Part shown: positions 33,745-43,001 of the stretch, one piece after another
How the letters are laid out: each line of letters opens with the position of its first letter
Position numbering within the stretch: position 1 is the stretch's first letter
NCBI GenBank assembly: GCA_041166085.1
Contig: JBEEFP010000001.1
Location: forward strand, 38,711-102,710
Reading direction: 5' to 3'
DNA: 64,000 nt
Source of the DNA: JBEEFP01 sp041166085
GTDB lineage: Bacteria > Actinomycetota > Acidimicrobiia > Acidimicrobiales > JAFATL01
Program-made: the position numbers and the translations under genes
Notes under the pieces: generated by a model
What the model saw: only the letters and a program-made list of their open reading frames with translations
Told to the model about the DNA's origin: nothing
Database searches by the model: none

Positions 33745-34329
33745 TTACTGGAAGAGGGTGACGGTGAAGGTACCGGTGTACACGCCGAGCTTGGTGGCGT
33801 TCGGCGGGGTGAGGGTCAGGGTCCCGGCGCCCGTGTGGGTTCCCGTGTAGATGCTGCCGGGCAGCTGCCCAGTGTTCGTCCAGAGGTCCTGGGCGTCACT
33901 GACAGTCGGATCCGCAGTGCTCCCGACGAAGGCGCCACCGACTCCAGGCGCATCCGAACCGGTACCCGCGGTGGTGAGGGTCATCGCGCCCGGCGCCAGG
34001 TTGAGGCTGGCCACGGGGATGGGGGTGCCCGGGGTCAGGGTACTGGTGAGCTGGTTCACCGAAACCTGTGCCTTCCAGGGGTTCGTGCCAGTTCGGGCGG
34101 CCTCGAGCACCGTCACCGTGTAACCCGTGCTCAGCGTCGAGCTGTTCAGGGCCGACGTCATGGCCGGGGTCGTGACCAGCGAGACGGACCTCGAACCGAT
34201 CGTGTTGCTGGTGAGGGTGGCACTGATGATGCTGCTGCCACCCGAGCCGTCAGCGGCAAAGGCAGGCGAAGGCATCATGCCGACCACGATCGCTGCTGCT
34301 GCTGCTGCTACAAGGAATCTGATTCGCAT
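33745..34329 (-). CDS. Secreted WxL-like surface protein
   Basis: A 194-residue secreted protein. The signal peptide (1-25, cleaved after PAFA) precedes a beta-rich Ser/Thr domain. NPWKAQVSVNQLTSTL resembles the first WxL motif region and the C terminus YTGTFTVTLFQ resembles the second, with the final Trp replaced. WxL domains bind peptidoglycan in Firmicutes, where they pair with DUF916 proteins as here. Start supported by AGGAGAG. Assignment is by motif and context, not by a profile search. Confidence 0.62.
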   Translation of the reverse strand: MRIRFLVAAAAAAIVVGMMPSPAFAADGSGGSSIISATLTSNTIGSRSVSLVTTPAMTSALNSSTLSTGYTVTVLEAARTGTNPWKAQVSVNQLTSTLTPGTPIPVASLNLAPGAMTLTTAGTGSDAPGVGGAFVGSTADPTVSDAQDLWTNTGQLPGSIYTGTHTGAGTLTLTPPNATKLGVYTGTFTVTLFQ

Positions 34330-34461
34330 GTTGCCTCTCCTGCTCGCCACGGATTGTTGGGGGACGTCACGCATAGTGAGCGCGGCGCCCCATTGAATCC
34401 ATGGCCCGGAAGAGCGGTTTTGTTGATGGCCTGATCGAGTCATGACGCGTGCACGGTCGGC

Positions 34462-36114
34462 CTAGGCCGGGGTGAGCCGTCGGGCACGGGCAACGGGGAG
34501 CGTCACCGTCAACCGCGTCCCCGTCGGCTGGCGCGGCTCGGCCGTGACGGTGCCGCGCATCCGGACGACAAGCTCCTTGGCGATGTACAGACCGACGCCG
34601 ATGCCCCCTTCGTCGTGGAGTCGGCGGTCGACGTCCTCTCCCTGCACGAACGGCTGGAACAGCCGGGACCGGTCGGACGGGAGGCCGACGCCTTCGTCGT
34701 CCACGGTGACGACGACCGAGCGTCCCGATGCCTTGGCAGACAGGCCGACGCGGCCACCGGAGGGCGAGTAGCGCACCGCGTTGTCGACCAGCTCGCCGAC
34801 GGCCTGCGCCACCACGCGTCCGTCTGCAGATGCCAACGGGAGACCCGGGTCGGCGTGCACCAGGAAGGTATGAAGCGGCGCAAGGGGCCGGAACTCCTGC
34901 GCCACTTGCTCGAGCACCGCCCCGACGTCCGTCGGCTCGATCGATGGGGGCACAGCTGTGCCCGCTTGGAGCGACGCTGCCGTGAGGAGATGCTCGATCA
35001 CCCGCGCCTGGCGCTGGGCCTGGGGCGCCATGTTCGACACGAGCATGTGCCGGCTCTCCTCGCTCAACGCGTCCCATCTGGTCGCGAGGGTCTCCGTGTA
35101 GCCCTTGATCACCGTGAGCGGCGTTCGGAGCTCATGGCCGACGACTGCGAGGAAGGCACTGCGGTGAGCGTCGGCTTGTCGAGCTGCTCGCCGCCGCCGT
35201 ACGTCGAACCAGGCAACGAGCAGGAACACGACCGCGAAGAAGCCCGTCAGCAGGCGCGCGACCTTCAGAGCGGGCCGATGGTTCGGCGCCACGTCGAAGT
35301 CATCCACCGGTTGGTTGACCAGGACTCCCCATCGCGCCCCGACCGGGTGGAACGCGCCGACGACTTTGGTGTCATCCGAGAAGAACCGTCCTGTTGTGTC
35401 GTGCCCCCGGTCGCCCAACGCGTGATCCACCGCGTGGCTCACCGTCCCGATCTCGGCGGGCGAGGGGATGACCAATCCATCGCCGCTGTCGATGACCCTG
35501 AGCCGCAGCGGGCTCACCTGTGCAGCGGCTTGGGTGGCCCGAGTCAGCAAGTTGCCCAGGTCGCCGAAAGCAACGAGGGTCCCCGACGGAACAGGCACGG
35601 CAACAGCCACGCCCTGGTCACACGTGCCCGGCAGGACGATGATCCTCGAGATCTCGCCCTTCGAGGAGGCCAGAACCTCGTCGAAGGTTGGATCAGGGAC
35701 GCCGTCGACGACGCATTGGGTCAGCGGGCGGTCGACCAAGGCGGCCCGATCACCTGAGGCCGCGATCACGAAGTTCCGCGCGCCGAGCACGAGCGCCGAT
35801 CGCGCGAAGACCCGCGGCCGAGCCAGGTAGCCGTCGATAGCGGCCCGCGCCGCTTGGCCGCGGGCGCCGCCCAGGACCCCCGCGAGCTCCGCCGCCTCTC
35901 GCGGTGCTGCCGAGACCCATTCGGCCACGGGTGCACTGACGATCCGTGCGAGCTGCGTCCGGTCGGCCAACCGGCCCGCCTGCCCACGATCGGTGGCGTC
36001 GTTGACGGCCTTCAGCGTCGCGAACCACAGCCCGCCCAGGAGCGCGAGCGCGACGAAGACGCGCCCCAGCGAGGACAGTCGCCGCGACGCGGCGCGCACT
36101 CGCACGCCCGCCAC
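34462..36114 (-). CDS. Membrane sensor histidine kinase (orphan)
   Basis: A 550-residue kinase with TM1 (about 18-34), a large extracytoplasmic sensor region (35-285, containing two Cys), TM2 (286-303), and the kinase core. HisKA holds H327 in VVGHELRTPLTVIKG, the N box is ELVDNAVRYSPSGGRVGL, the G1 box VDDEGVGLP and the G2 box GGIGVGLYIAKEL. No HAMP domain is evident and no response regulator lies nearby. Nine bases after pilT and just before the WxL-like gene. Confidence 0.85.
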   Translation of the reverse strand: MAGVRVRAASRRLSSLGRVFVALALLGGLWFATLKAVNDATDRGQAGRLADRTQLARIVSAPVAEWVSAAPREAAELAGVLGGARGQAARAAIDGYLARPRVFARSALVLGARNFVIAASGDRAALVDRPLTQCVVDGVPDPTFDEVLASSKGEISRIIVLPGTCDQGVAVAVPVPSGTLVAFGDLGNLLTRATQAAAQVSPLRLRVIDSGDGLVIPSPAEIGTVSHAVDHALGDRGHDTTGRFFSDDTKVVGAFHPVGARWGVLVNQPVDDFDVAPNHRPALKVARLLTGFFAVVFLLVAWFDVRRRRAARQADAHRSAFLAVVGHELRTPLTVIKGYTETLATRWDALSEESRHMLVSNMAPQAQRQARVIEHLLTAASLQAGTAVPPSIEPTDVGAVLEQVAQEFRPLAPLHTFLVHADPGLPLASADGRVVAQAVGELVDNAVRYSPSGGRVGLSAKASGRSVVVTVDDEGVGLPSDRSRLFQPFVQGEDVDRRLHDEGGIGVGLYIAKELVVRMRGTVTAEPRQPTGTRLTVTLPVARARRLTPA

Positions 36115-36123
36115 GGTACCGAC

Positions 36124-37260
36124 TCAGACGGCGGTGTCGAGCCCGGCTTGCTGCAGGGCGATGCGGAAGTCGTGCGGGTGCGAGGCGGCGGCCATGGCAT
36201 CACGCAGGCCGACGAGGCCGTTCTTGTAGTGCGCGAACAGGCTCTGATCGAAGGTCTGCATCCCGTAGTACTCGCCGTCGGCGATGATCTCCTCGATCGA
36301 CTCCTGGCCCTGCTCGGGGTCCACGATGCGGTCGAAGATGCGGCCCGTCATCACCAGGCACTCGGTGGCGGGCACCCGGCCCTTGCCGTCCGCTCGCTCG
36401 AGCAGGCGCTGGCTGACCACGCCGACGAGCGACGACGCGAGGGTCAGACGCACCTGCTTCTGCTGGAACGGGGGGAAGAAGTCGACGATACGGTTGACGG
36501 TCTCGGTGGCGTTCGTGGTGTGCAGCGTCGAGAGCACGAGGTGGCCCGTCTCTGCGGCCGACAGCGCGGCCCACACCGTCTCGGGGTCGCGCATCTCCCC
36601 GATGAAGATGACGTCGGGGTCCTGGCGGAGCACGCGCTTCATCGCCGACGCGTAGTCGGACGTGTCCGTCCCGATCTCGCGCTGGTTGATGATCGCCTTC
36701 TTGTCAGTGTGCAGGACCTCGATGGGATCCTCGACGGTCACGATGTTCACCGACCGCGACTCGTTGATGTGGTCGATCATGGCGGCGATGGTCGTGGTCT
36801 TGCCGGAGCCCGTCGGGCCCGTGACCAGGATCATCCCGCGCGGCTCCTCGGCCAACCGGCGCACGACTGACGGAAGCCCGAGCGACTCGAAGGACGGCGT
36901 ACCGGGCAGGACGCGTCGGAAGACGACGCCTACCGATCCGCGCTGGCGGAAGACGTTGACGCGGAACCGACCCAGCCCCGACACGCTGTAGGCGAAGTCG
37001 GCCTCGTTGCCCGCCGCGAACTCGTCGGCCCGGGGCTTGGGCATGATGGCGTACGCGGTCTTCTCGGTGTCGCGAGCGGACACCGGCTCGAATGGCGCAG
37101 GCACGAGATGCCCGTCGATTCGGACATGCGGGGCCGAACCGACCTTGAGATGCAGGTCGGACCCGCGCTGCTCCACCGTCCACCGCAGGAGGTCGTTGAG
37201 AACCAACTCCCCTGCGGTTCCTCCGCGTGACGCGACTGCCTGCCGTGCCGGCACGAGCAC
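36124..37260 (-). CDS. pilT: PilT-type retraction/secretion ATPase
   Basis: A 378-residue GspE/PilT-family hexameric ATPase. N-terminal PAS-like domain with RGSDLHLKVGSAPHVRIDG; Walker A GPTGSGKTTT; Asp box TVEDPIEVLH; Walker B DPDVIFIGEMRDPET; His box HLVLSTLHTTNA. It would power type IV pilus retraction, but no pilin, PilB or PilC gene is in the window. A GTG pair at 37260/37254 follows AAGGGG. Symbol by family resemblance. Confidence 0.86.
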   Translation of the reverse strand: MLVPARQAVASRGGTAGELVLNDLLRWTVEQRGSDLHLKVGSAPHVRIDGHLVPAPFEPVSARDTEKTAYAIMPKPRADEFAAGNEADFAYSVSGLGRFRVNVFRQRGSVGVVFRRVLPGTPSFESLGLPSVVRRLAEEPRGMILVTGPTGSGKTTTIAAMIDHINESRSVNIVTVEDPIEVLHTDKKAIINQREIGTDTSDYASAMKRVLRQDPDVIFIGEMRDPETVWAALSAAETGHLVLSTLHTTNATETVNRIVDFFPPFQQKQVRLTLASSLVGVVSQRLLERADGKGRVPATECLVMTGRIFDRIVDPEQGQESIEEIIADGEYYGMQTFDQSLFAHYKNGLVGLRDAMAAASHPHDFRIALQQAGLDTAV

Positions 37261-37284
37261 ACCCCTTGGTCTCGGTTCCTGGGG

Positions 37285-38310
37285 TTAGGTATCGGCCTGA
37301 TCCGCAACAACCTGAGCACGCAGGCCGACGGCCGCCTCGACGACCTCGCGACCGGGTCCCGCGCCACTGGCCGTCTCGGGTCGCCAGCGCACCCCGGCCA
37401 GGCCGGCGACGGTCGCTCCCGCCGAGGACGCAAGGGCCTCGAGGTCGTAGCCGCCTTCGAGGAACGCGATGCGACGGCCCGCGGGTACGAGGCCCACCAG
37501 CCGTTCTGTGAGGTCGGCGAAGTCGCCCGAGGTGAGGCCCAGGTGGGTCAGCGGATCGGCCCGGTGGGCATCGAACCCAGCGGAGAGAAGCACCCACGTC
37601 GGGCTCCAGCGCTCGGCCAGGGGGACGACGACCTCCTCCACGGCCATCCGATAGGCGTCGCCCGTCGTGCCGGGCGGGAAGGGCAGGTTCACCGTCGTGC
37701 CCACCGCCGCACCGCTGCCCGTCTCGTGGAGTCGGCCCGTGCCCGGATACAGCGGCCACTGGTGCATGGACACGTAGGTCACGCGCGGGTCGCCGTAGAA
37801 GACGTCCTGGGTGCCATTGCCGTGGTGGGCGTCCCAGTCCACGATCAGCACGCGCTCGCCTCGCTCCGCGAGAGCGGCTGCGGTGACGGCGACGTTGTTG
37901 ATCAGGCAGAAGCCCATGGGCCGCGCCCCGGTGGCGTGGTGGCCGGGCGGTCGGACGGCGAGGAACGCCGCGTCGGCCTCGCCCGCGTCCAACCGGGCAA
38001 CGGCGTCGAGGCCCGCGCCGGCCGCCAGCACCGCCGCGTCCCACGACTCCGGCCCGGCCTGCGTGTCGGCGTCGACCGCGCCACCGCCGGTTCTGCAGAA
38101 CTCCTCGAGGCGTTCGAGCAGTCGGGCGGTGTGCACGCGCTCGAGGGCGGCGCGGGGGGCGGGTTGCGGCGACACCTGCACGACTGCGTCCTCGAGGTCC
38201 GCAGCCGCGATGCCGGCGAGCACCGCCTCCAGCCGCGCTGGCCGCTCGGGGTGATGCGGACCCGTGTCGTGACGGAGGAACTGCGGATGCGTTTCGACCA
38301 GCACCGTCAC
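37285..38310 (-). CDS. Histone deacetylase-family (AcuC-like) hydrolase
   Basis: A zinc-dependent amidohydrolase of about 341 residues with the arginase/deacetylase fold: HPERPARLEAVL, RPPGHHATG (active-site His pair), DWDAHHGNGTQ and AGFDAHRADPL (zinc ligands Asp, His, Asp), then FLEGGYDLEAL. Bacterial members deacetylate acetyl-polyamines or acetylated proteins. The GTG at 38310 gives the conserved MTVLVETHPQF start; a GTG at 38328 is an alternative. It lies 24 bases upstream of pilT. Confidence 0.85.
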   Translation of the reverse strand: MTVLVETHPQFLRHDTGPHHPERPARLEAVLAGIAAADLEDAVVQVSPQPAPRAALERVHTARLLERLEEFCRTGGGAVDADTQAGPESWDAAVLAAGAGLDAVARLDAGEADAAFLAVRPPGHHATGARPMGFCLINNVAVTAAALAERGERVLIVDWDAHHGNGTQDVFYGDPRVTYVSMHQWPLYPGTGRLHETGSGAAVGTTVNLPFPPGTTGDAYRMAVEEVVVPLAERWSPTWVLLSAGFDAHRADPLTHLGLTSGDFADLTERLVGLVPAGRRIAFLEGGYDLEALASSAGATVAGLAGVRWRPETASGAGPGREVVEAAVGLRAQVVADQADT

Positions 38311-38347
38311 GGAGTCAAAGGTACCCACCGATAGGCTCGCCGCCGAC

Positions 38348-39061
38348 GTGTCGACGAACGTGCGAGTGATCCGGCGCGGGCAGGAACGGGTCAGGGCAGG
38401 GCCGTGGCGGGGGGATCGCGAAGTGGCCTACCTGAGCCCGGCCCCCGGTGCGCCGCTCCCATCCGTCTCTCTCGTGAAGCGCTGTCTCGAGGAGCTGACA
38501 GCCGAGGGTTACCGACGCGTCCTCACGTCCGCGCTGATGCCCCATGAGCAGGACGCCTTCGTCCGGGTCGGGTTCGAGGTGGAGGAGGAGCTGCTCCTCC
38601 TCGCCCACGACCTCCGTCTCATCCCCGGCGCGCCGCAGCTCGCGACCCGGCGGGCAGAAGCGGAGGACCGATCGCGCGTGCTCGACGTGGACACCGTGTC
38701 GTTCCCGCCGTTCTGGCAGCTCGACGAATCGGGCCTCGACGAGGCGTTGAGTGCCACGCCCCGCGCCCGCTTCCGCGTGGCGACCGACGGGACGGGAAAC
38801 CCTGTCGCCTACGCCATCACGGGGCGGGCGGGCCGGCGGGGCTATCTGCAGCGTCTCGCCGTGCACCCCGACCAGCGCCGCCACGGGGTCGCTCGTGCCC
38901 TGGTCGTCGACGGGCTGCGCTGGCTGCGGCGGTGGCGGGCCGATCGCGCGCTCGTGAACACCCAGGAGACGAACGTGGCCGCGGCCACGCTGTACCGCGA
39001 GCTGGGGTTCCAGCCCGAGCCCGCCCGCCTGTCGGTGCTCACGGCCGACCTCCGGCCGTGA
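38348..39061 (+). CDS. GNAT-family acetyltransferase
   Basis: A 237-residue protein with two GNAT-like halves. The C-terminal half has the acetyl-CoA motif LAVHPDQRRHGVARALV and the final-motif region NVAAATLYRELGF; the N-terminal half is a degenerate copy. The substrate is unknown. The stop overlaps the start of the DUF6049 gene (GTGA), so it leads the murJ cluster. Confidence 0.8.
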   Translation: MSTNVRVIRRGQERVRAGPWRGDREVAYLSPAPGAPLPSVSLVKRCLEELTAEGYRRVLTSALMPHEQDAFVRVGFEVEEELLLLAHDLRLIPGAPQLATRRAEAEDRSRVLDVDTVSFPPFWQLDESGLDEALSATPRARFRVATDGTGNPVAYAITGRAGRRGYLQRLAVHPDQRRHGVARALVVDGLRWLRRWRADRALVNTQETNVAAATLYRELGFQPEPARLSVLTADLRP

Positions 39062-41019
39062 TCGCCCGGCGGTTGGCCGCCTTGCTCGTCATCGTCATGG
39101 GTGTGACGGGCCCCGCCGGGAGCGCGGGCGCGGCCCAGGCCGCGGGGAAGCCGTCGATCCGCCTCGCGTCGCAGACCCCGTGGGTGGGGCGGGGCGACAC
39201 CTTCCGCCTCGGGTTGAGTGCAGACGACGCGGGCCGCGCCGGGCTGGAGGTGACCGTCAACGTGCACCGGGCCCTCACGTCACGCACAGAGTTCCAGCGC
39301 ACCCTCGAGGGCACGATCCAAGGGTCGTCCTTCCGCAGCATGTCCGACGAGCTCGCGGACCTGCGCCCTGCCGGCAGCAGCTCGTTCCTGGTGCAGATCC
39401 CCATCCAGGATCCTGATCAGCCGAGGGACCCGACTCGCCTGTCGTTGCGGGGACCTGGGGTCTACCCCGTGCGGGTCGAGCTCAGCGAAGGCGGCGGCGG
39501 CCGGGTGCTCTCCAGCTTCGTGACCCATCTGGTCTACGTGCCCGACCCCATCGACGGGCCGAAGCTCTCCTTCGCGTGGGTGGCTCCGGTGCACGCCCCG
39601 CCCAGCCGTCAGCCCACCGGCGTACGAAAGATGCCACCCGCGACAGCGAGCGCGCTGGCCATCCTCGCCAACGAGATGGAGCAACGACCGAACCTCCCGC
39701 TGACGCTCGCACCCACCCCAGAGACGCTCGACAGCCTGGCCGCGGGAGCGCGCGGGGCCGATGCGGACACCCTGGCGCGGCTGAGCCGAGTGGCGCGCGC
39801 ACCCGGTCATCAGCTCGTCGGCACCACATTCGTGCCGGTGCCGTTGTCGATCTTCACCGGCCGCCTGCAGGCCGAGGGCACGGCCGAGGTCACGACCGGC
39901 AACGAACGCCTCAACGCGCTGCTCGGCGCGAGGCCGGACAACGAGACCCGAGTGGTCGAGGGTCCGGTCACCGAGACGGGCCTGGCCCGCTTGCGTGACC
40001 AGCAAGTGGCTCGCGTGGTCGTGCCCGAGGCGGAGCTCGCGCCGGTCCCGGGACAGCGGGTGACCTTCGCCCTGCCGTTCGAGCTCGGCCCGCGCCAGGG
40101 CCAGCGCCAGCAGGCCGCCTCCGCTGACACCGGGCTGGCCGCGCACTTCCGGTCGGGCGGAAACGCAGTCCTGTCGGCGCACCAGTTGCTGGCCGACCTC
40201 GCCGTCATCTACTTCGACTTCCCGGGCCGCACCCGAGGGGTGGTCGGGGTGCCGCCGCGGTCCTGGATTCCGAACGCGGCCTTCCTCGCGGCCTTCCTCG
40301 ACGGCCTTGCCTCGAGCCCCATCGTGCAGCCGATCACCCTCGACGACTACTTCGCGCTCCCGAACGCAGGCGGGAGCCAAAGGGGTCCCCTCGTTCGCGC
40401 CCTCCGCCCCTCGGGCGTACCGAGCCCACCGCTGCCCACGGGCACCATCGCAACAGCGCGAGCGCGGCTCGACGCCTTCAGCACCATCCTGAACGTTAAC
40501 GAGCCGGTGTACACGCGCCTCGACCGCACCCTCTTGATCGCGCCCAGTCTCGACCTTCGCGCGTCGCAGCGCACGCAGTACGCCCGAGGGGTCATCGCGC
40601 GGGTGGACCGCGAACTGGGCAACATCCACGGTCCCCCGCAACGCTCGATCACCCTCACCGCCCGCCGAGGTCGCATCCCGGTCACGGTCCAGAAGGACGT
40701 GCCCTACCCGGTGCGCGTCGTGATCCGGGTCGACAGCGACCAGTTGCGCTTCCCCTCGGGCTCGACCCGCGAGGTGCAGCTCACCCGTCGGAACACCACC
40801 GAGCTGTTCACGGTGCAGGCGCGGGCGTCCGGCGCCTTCCCCCTCACGATCACCCTCGAATCTCCCGACGGTCGGCTCACCCTCGCGACCAGCCGCTTCA
40901 CCGTGCGCTCGACGGCCGCGTCCGGCCTCGGCGTCCTCCTCTCGATCGGGGCCGGCGCGGTGCTGCTCGTCTGGTGGGCCCGCAGCGTCCTTCGCCGCAG
41001 GCGCGACCGTGTCGACTGA
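39058..41019 (+). CDS. DUF6049-family secreted, membrane-anchored protein (Rv3909-like)
   Basis: A 653-residue protein with an N-terminal signal peptide (about 1-26), a long beta-rich extracytoplasmic region and a single C-terminal TM (about 623-643) followed by an Arg-rich tail. By position directly before murJ it corresponds to the mycobacterial Rv3909 protein; function is unknown, presumably in envelope synthesis with MurJ. It overlaps murJ by 11 bases. Confidence 0.75.
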   Translation: MIARRLAALLVIVMGVTGPAGSAGAAQAAGKPSIRLASQTPWVGRGDTFRLGLSADDAGRAGLEVTVNVHRALTSRTEFQRTLEGTIQGSSFRSMSDELADLRPAGSSSFLVQIPIQDPDQPRDPTRLSLRGPGVYPVRVELSEGGGGRVLSSFVTHLVYVPDPIDGPKLSFAWVAPVHAPPSRQPTGVRKMPPATASALAILANEMEQRPNLPLTLAPTPETLDSLAAGARGADADTLARLSRVARAPGHQLVGTTFVPVPLSIFTGRLQAEGTAEVTTGNERLNALLGARPDNETRVVEGPVTETGLARLRDQQVARVVVPEAELAPVPGQRVTFALPFELGPRQGQRQQAASADTGLAAHFRSGGNAVLSAHQLLADLAVIYFDFPGRTRGVVGVPPRSWIPNAAFLAAFLDGLASSPIVQPITLDDYFALPNAGGSQRGPLVRALRPSGVPSPPLPTGTIATARARLDAFSTILNVNEPVYTRLDRTLLIAPSLDLRASQRTQYARGVIARVDRELGNIHGPPQRSITLTARRGRIPVTVQKDVPYPVRVVIRVDSDQLRFPSGSTREVQLTRRNTTELFTVQARASGAFPLTITLESPDGRLTLATSRFTVRSTAASGLGVLLSIGAGAVLLVWWARSVLRRRRDRVD

Positions 41020-42637
41020 GGCGACGGCCGGCGGCGACTTCTCCCGGAACACCGCCGTGATGGCCGCAGGCACCGCGTTGTCACGGCTCACCGGGTTCGG
41101 CCGCGTGTTCGCCCTGGCCTACGCCTTGGGCCTCACCCGCGTCACCGACTCCTACAACCTGGCCAACACCACACCCAACATCGTCTACGAGCTCGTGGTG
41201 GGCGGCGTGCTCTCGGCCACGCTGCTGCCCGTCTTCGTCCGGCTCCACGCCACGGCCGAGGAGGACGAGGCGTGGCAAGGCGCTTCGGCCATCGTGACCA
41301 TGGTCGTGGTCATCGTGGTGGCGCTGAGCGTCGTGCTCGCGCTCGGCGCGCCCGTCTTCATCCGGCTGTACACGCTGGCGAACCACGGGGCGTCCGCCCA
41401 CGACCAGCGGGTCGTCGCCACCTTTCTTCTACGCCTGTTCGCGCCGCAGGTTGCGTTCTACGGTCTCGTCACTGTCAGCACCGCGCTGCTGCACGCCCAT
41501 CGGCGCTTCGCTCTCCCGATGTTCGCGCCGGTGCTGAACAACCTGGTCGTGATCGCCGTGTTGCTGACGTTCCCCCACGTGGCGGGGAGCCTGTCGCTGA
41601 CCGCGCTCGCCCACGACCGCGGCGCCCTGCTCTGGCTCGGCCTCGGCACGACCGCCGGCGTGGCCGCGATGGCCGCGCCGCAGTGGCTCGCGGCCCTGCG
41701 CCGCGGTGGCGGTCGGCTGCGGTTCCGGTGGGATCCGCGCCATCCGGCGGTACGGACGGTGCTCCGGCTGTCCGTCTGGACGCTGGGCTTCACCGCCGCC
41801 AACCAGGTCGCCTACTGGGTCGTGCTGCTGCTGGCCAACCGGCACAGCGGCGATCTCTCGGCGTACCAGGCCGCCTATCAGTACTTCTTCCTCCTGCCCC
41901 ACGGGATCATCGCCGTGTCACTCATGAGCGCGCTGCAGCCGGACCTGGCCGAGCACTGGTCGCTCGGCCGCGTCGACGAGTTCCGGGCCCGGCTGTCGAC
42001 CGGCCTGCGGACCTTGATCGCAGTCCTGCTACCGGCCGCTGTCGGCTACATCACGCTGGCCCGACCGATTGTGCAGCTGCTGCTCGGCCACGGCGCCATG
42101 TCGTCCGGCGACGTCCGCATCGTCGCCGACGTGCTCGTCATGATGGGGCTCGGCCTGCCCGCCTTCAGCGCTTATCTGCTGCTCATGCGCGCGTATCAGG
42201 CCATGCAGGACACCCGGCAGGTGTTCCTTCTCTACCTGGTCGAGAACGCCGTCAACATCGTGCTTGCCCTCGTCCTGTACCCATCGATGGGCGTGCGCGG
42301 TCTCGCCCTTGCCTTCACGCTCGCGTACGCGGCGGGCACCGCCGCGGCGCTCTTCACCATCCGCCGCCGCATCGGCGGGCTCGAGGGCCGGGCGCTGGCG
42401 CGGAGTGTGCTCCGCGTCGGTGTCGCCAGCGCCGCCATGGCCGTCGTGACCCTGCTCAGCGCTCGTTTCGTCGGTGCCGCGAGTGGTCCTTGGCTCGCGC
42501 TTCGTGTCACAGCAGGCGTGGTGGCCGGTGTTACCGTGTACGTCGCCGCCGCCCGCCGGCTGGGCGTCGATGAGTTCTTCGCACTGCTGCCACTTCGCCG
42601 AAGAGGCATTCGAAAAGGGAAGGGGCGACCGGGGTGA
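41009..42637 (+). CDS. murJ: Lipid II flippase MurJ
   Basis: A 542-residue MOP-superfamily protein with about 14 TM helices. N-terminal signature AVMAAGTALSRLTGFGRVFALAYALG; helix motifs NTTPNIVYELVVGGVLSATLLPVFV, QVAFYGLVTVSTALLHAHRRF and YFFLLPHGIIAVSL. It exports lipid II for peptidoglycan. Unlike the mycobacterial homologue it ends after the transporter, without a fused pseudokinase; a separate kinase gene follows two genes later. GTG start inside the preceding gene. Confidence 0.94.
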   Translation: MSTEATAGGDFSRNTAVMAAGTALSRLTGFGRVFALAYALGLTRVTDSYNLANTTPNIVYELVVGGVLSATLLPVFVRLHATAEEDEAWQGASAIVTMVVVIVVALSVVLALGAPVFIRLYTLANHGASAHDQRVVATFLLRLFAPQVAFYGLVTVSTALLHAHRRFALPMFAPVLNNLVVIAVLLTFPHVAGSLSLTALAHDRGALLWLGLGTTAGVAAMAAPQWLAALRRGGGRLRFRWDPRHPAVRTVLRLSVWTLGFTAANQVAYWVVLLLANRHSGDLSAYQAAYQYFFLLPHGIIAVSLMSALQPDLAEHWSLGRVDEFRARLSTGLRTLIAVLLPAAVGYITLARPIVQLLLGHGAMSSGDVRIVADVLVMMGLGLPAFSAYLLLMRAYQAMQDTRQVFLLYLVENAVNIVLALVLYPSMGVRGLALAFTLAYAAGTAAALFTIRRRIGGLEGRALARSVLRVGVASAAMAVVTLLSARFVGAASGPWLALRVTAGVVAGVTVYVAAARRLGVDEFFALLPLRRRGIRKGKGRPG

Positions 42638-42993
42638 TCGCCGGCTGGCTGGCGAAGATCGTCATCGTGATCGCACTTCTCGGCCTCGCCGCGGTGGAGC
42701 TCGGCTCCCCGTTGTGGACGCGTGCGCAGCTGGATGGCATCGCCCACGACGCGGCCGACGACGCCGCCCGCGTCCACAGCGACACCCGCGACTGGGCCAA
42801 GGCGCGGCAGGCCGCAGAGGACAGGGCCAAGGCCGAGGGCGTCGTCATCACCGACTTCCAAACGCCACAGCCCACAAACCAGAACAAGATCCATGTCACT
42901 GTGTCCCGCGAGGCGAGGTCCTACGTCCTGCACAAGTTCGGGCCGACCAAGGACTGGTATCACGTGTCCGTCGAGGCTACGGCCCAACCGTAG
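42634..42993 (+). CDS. Small single-TM protein of unknown function
   Basis: A 119-residue protein with an N-terminal TM helix (about 7-26) and a soluble extracytoplasmic part containing the helix AHDAADDAARVHSDTRDWAKA. No recognised domain, although the length and TadE-like helix followed by beta segments resemble small pseudopilin-like proteins. GTG overlaps the murJ stop (GTGA), so it is coupled to MurJ translation. Confidence 0.65.
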   Translation: MIAGWLAKIVIVIALLGLAAVELGSPLWTRAQLDGIAHDAADDAARVHSDTRDWAKARQAAEDRAKAEGVVITDFQTPQPTNQNKIHVTVSREARSYVLHKFGPTKDWYHVSVEATAQP

Positions 42994-43001
42994 GAGGAAC
43001 T

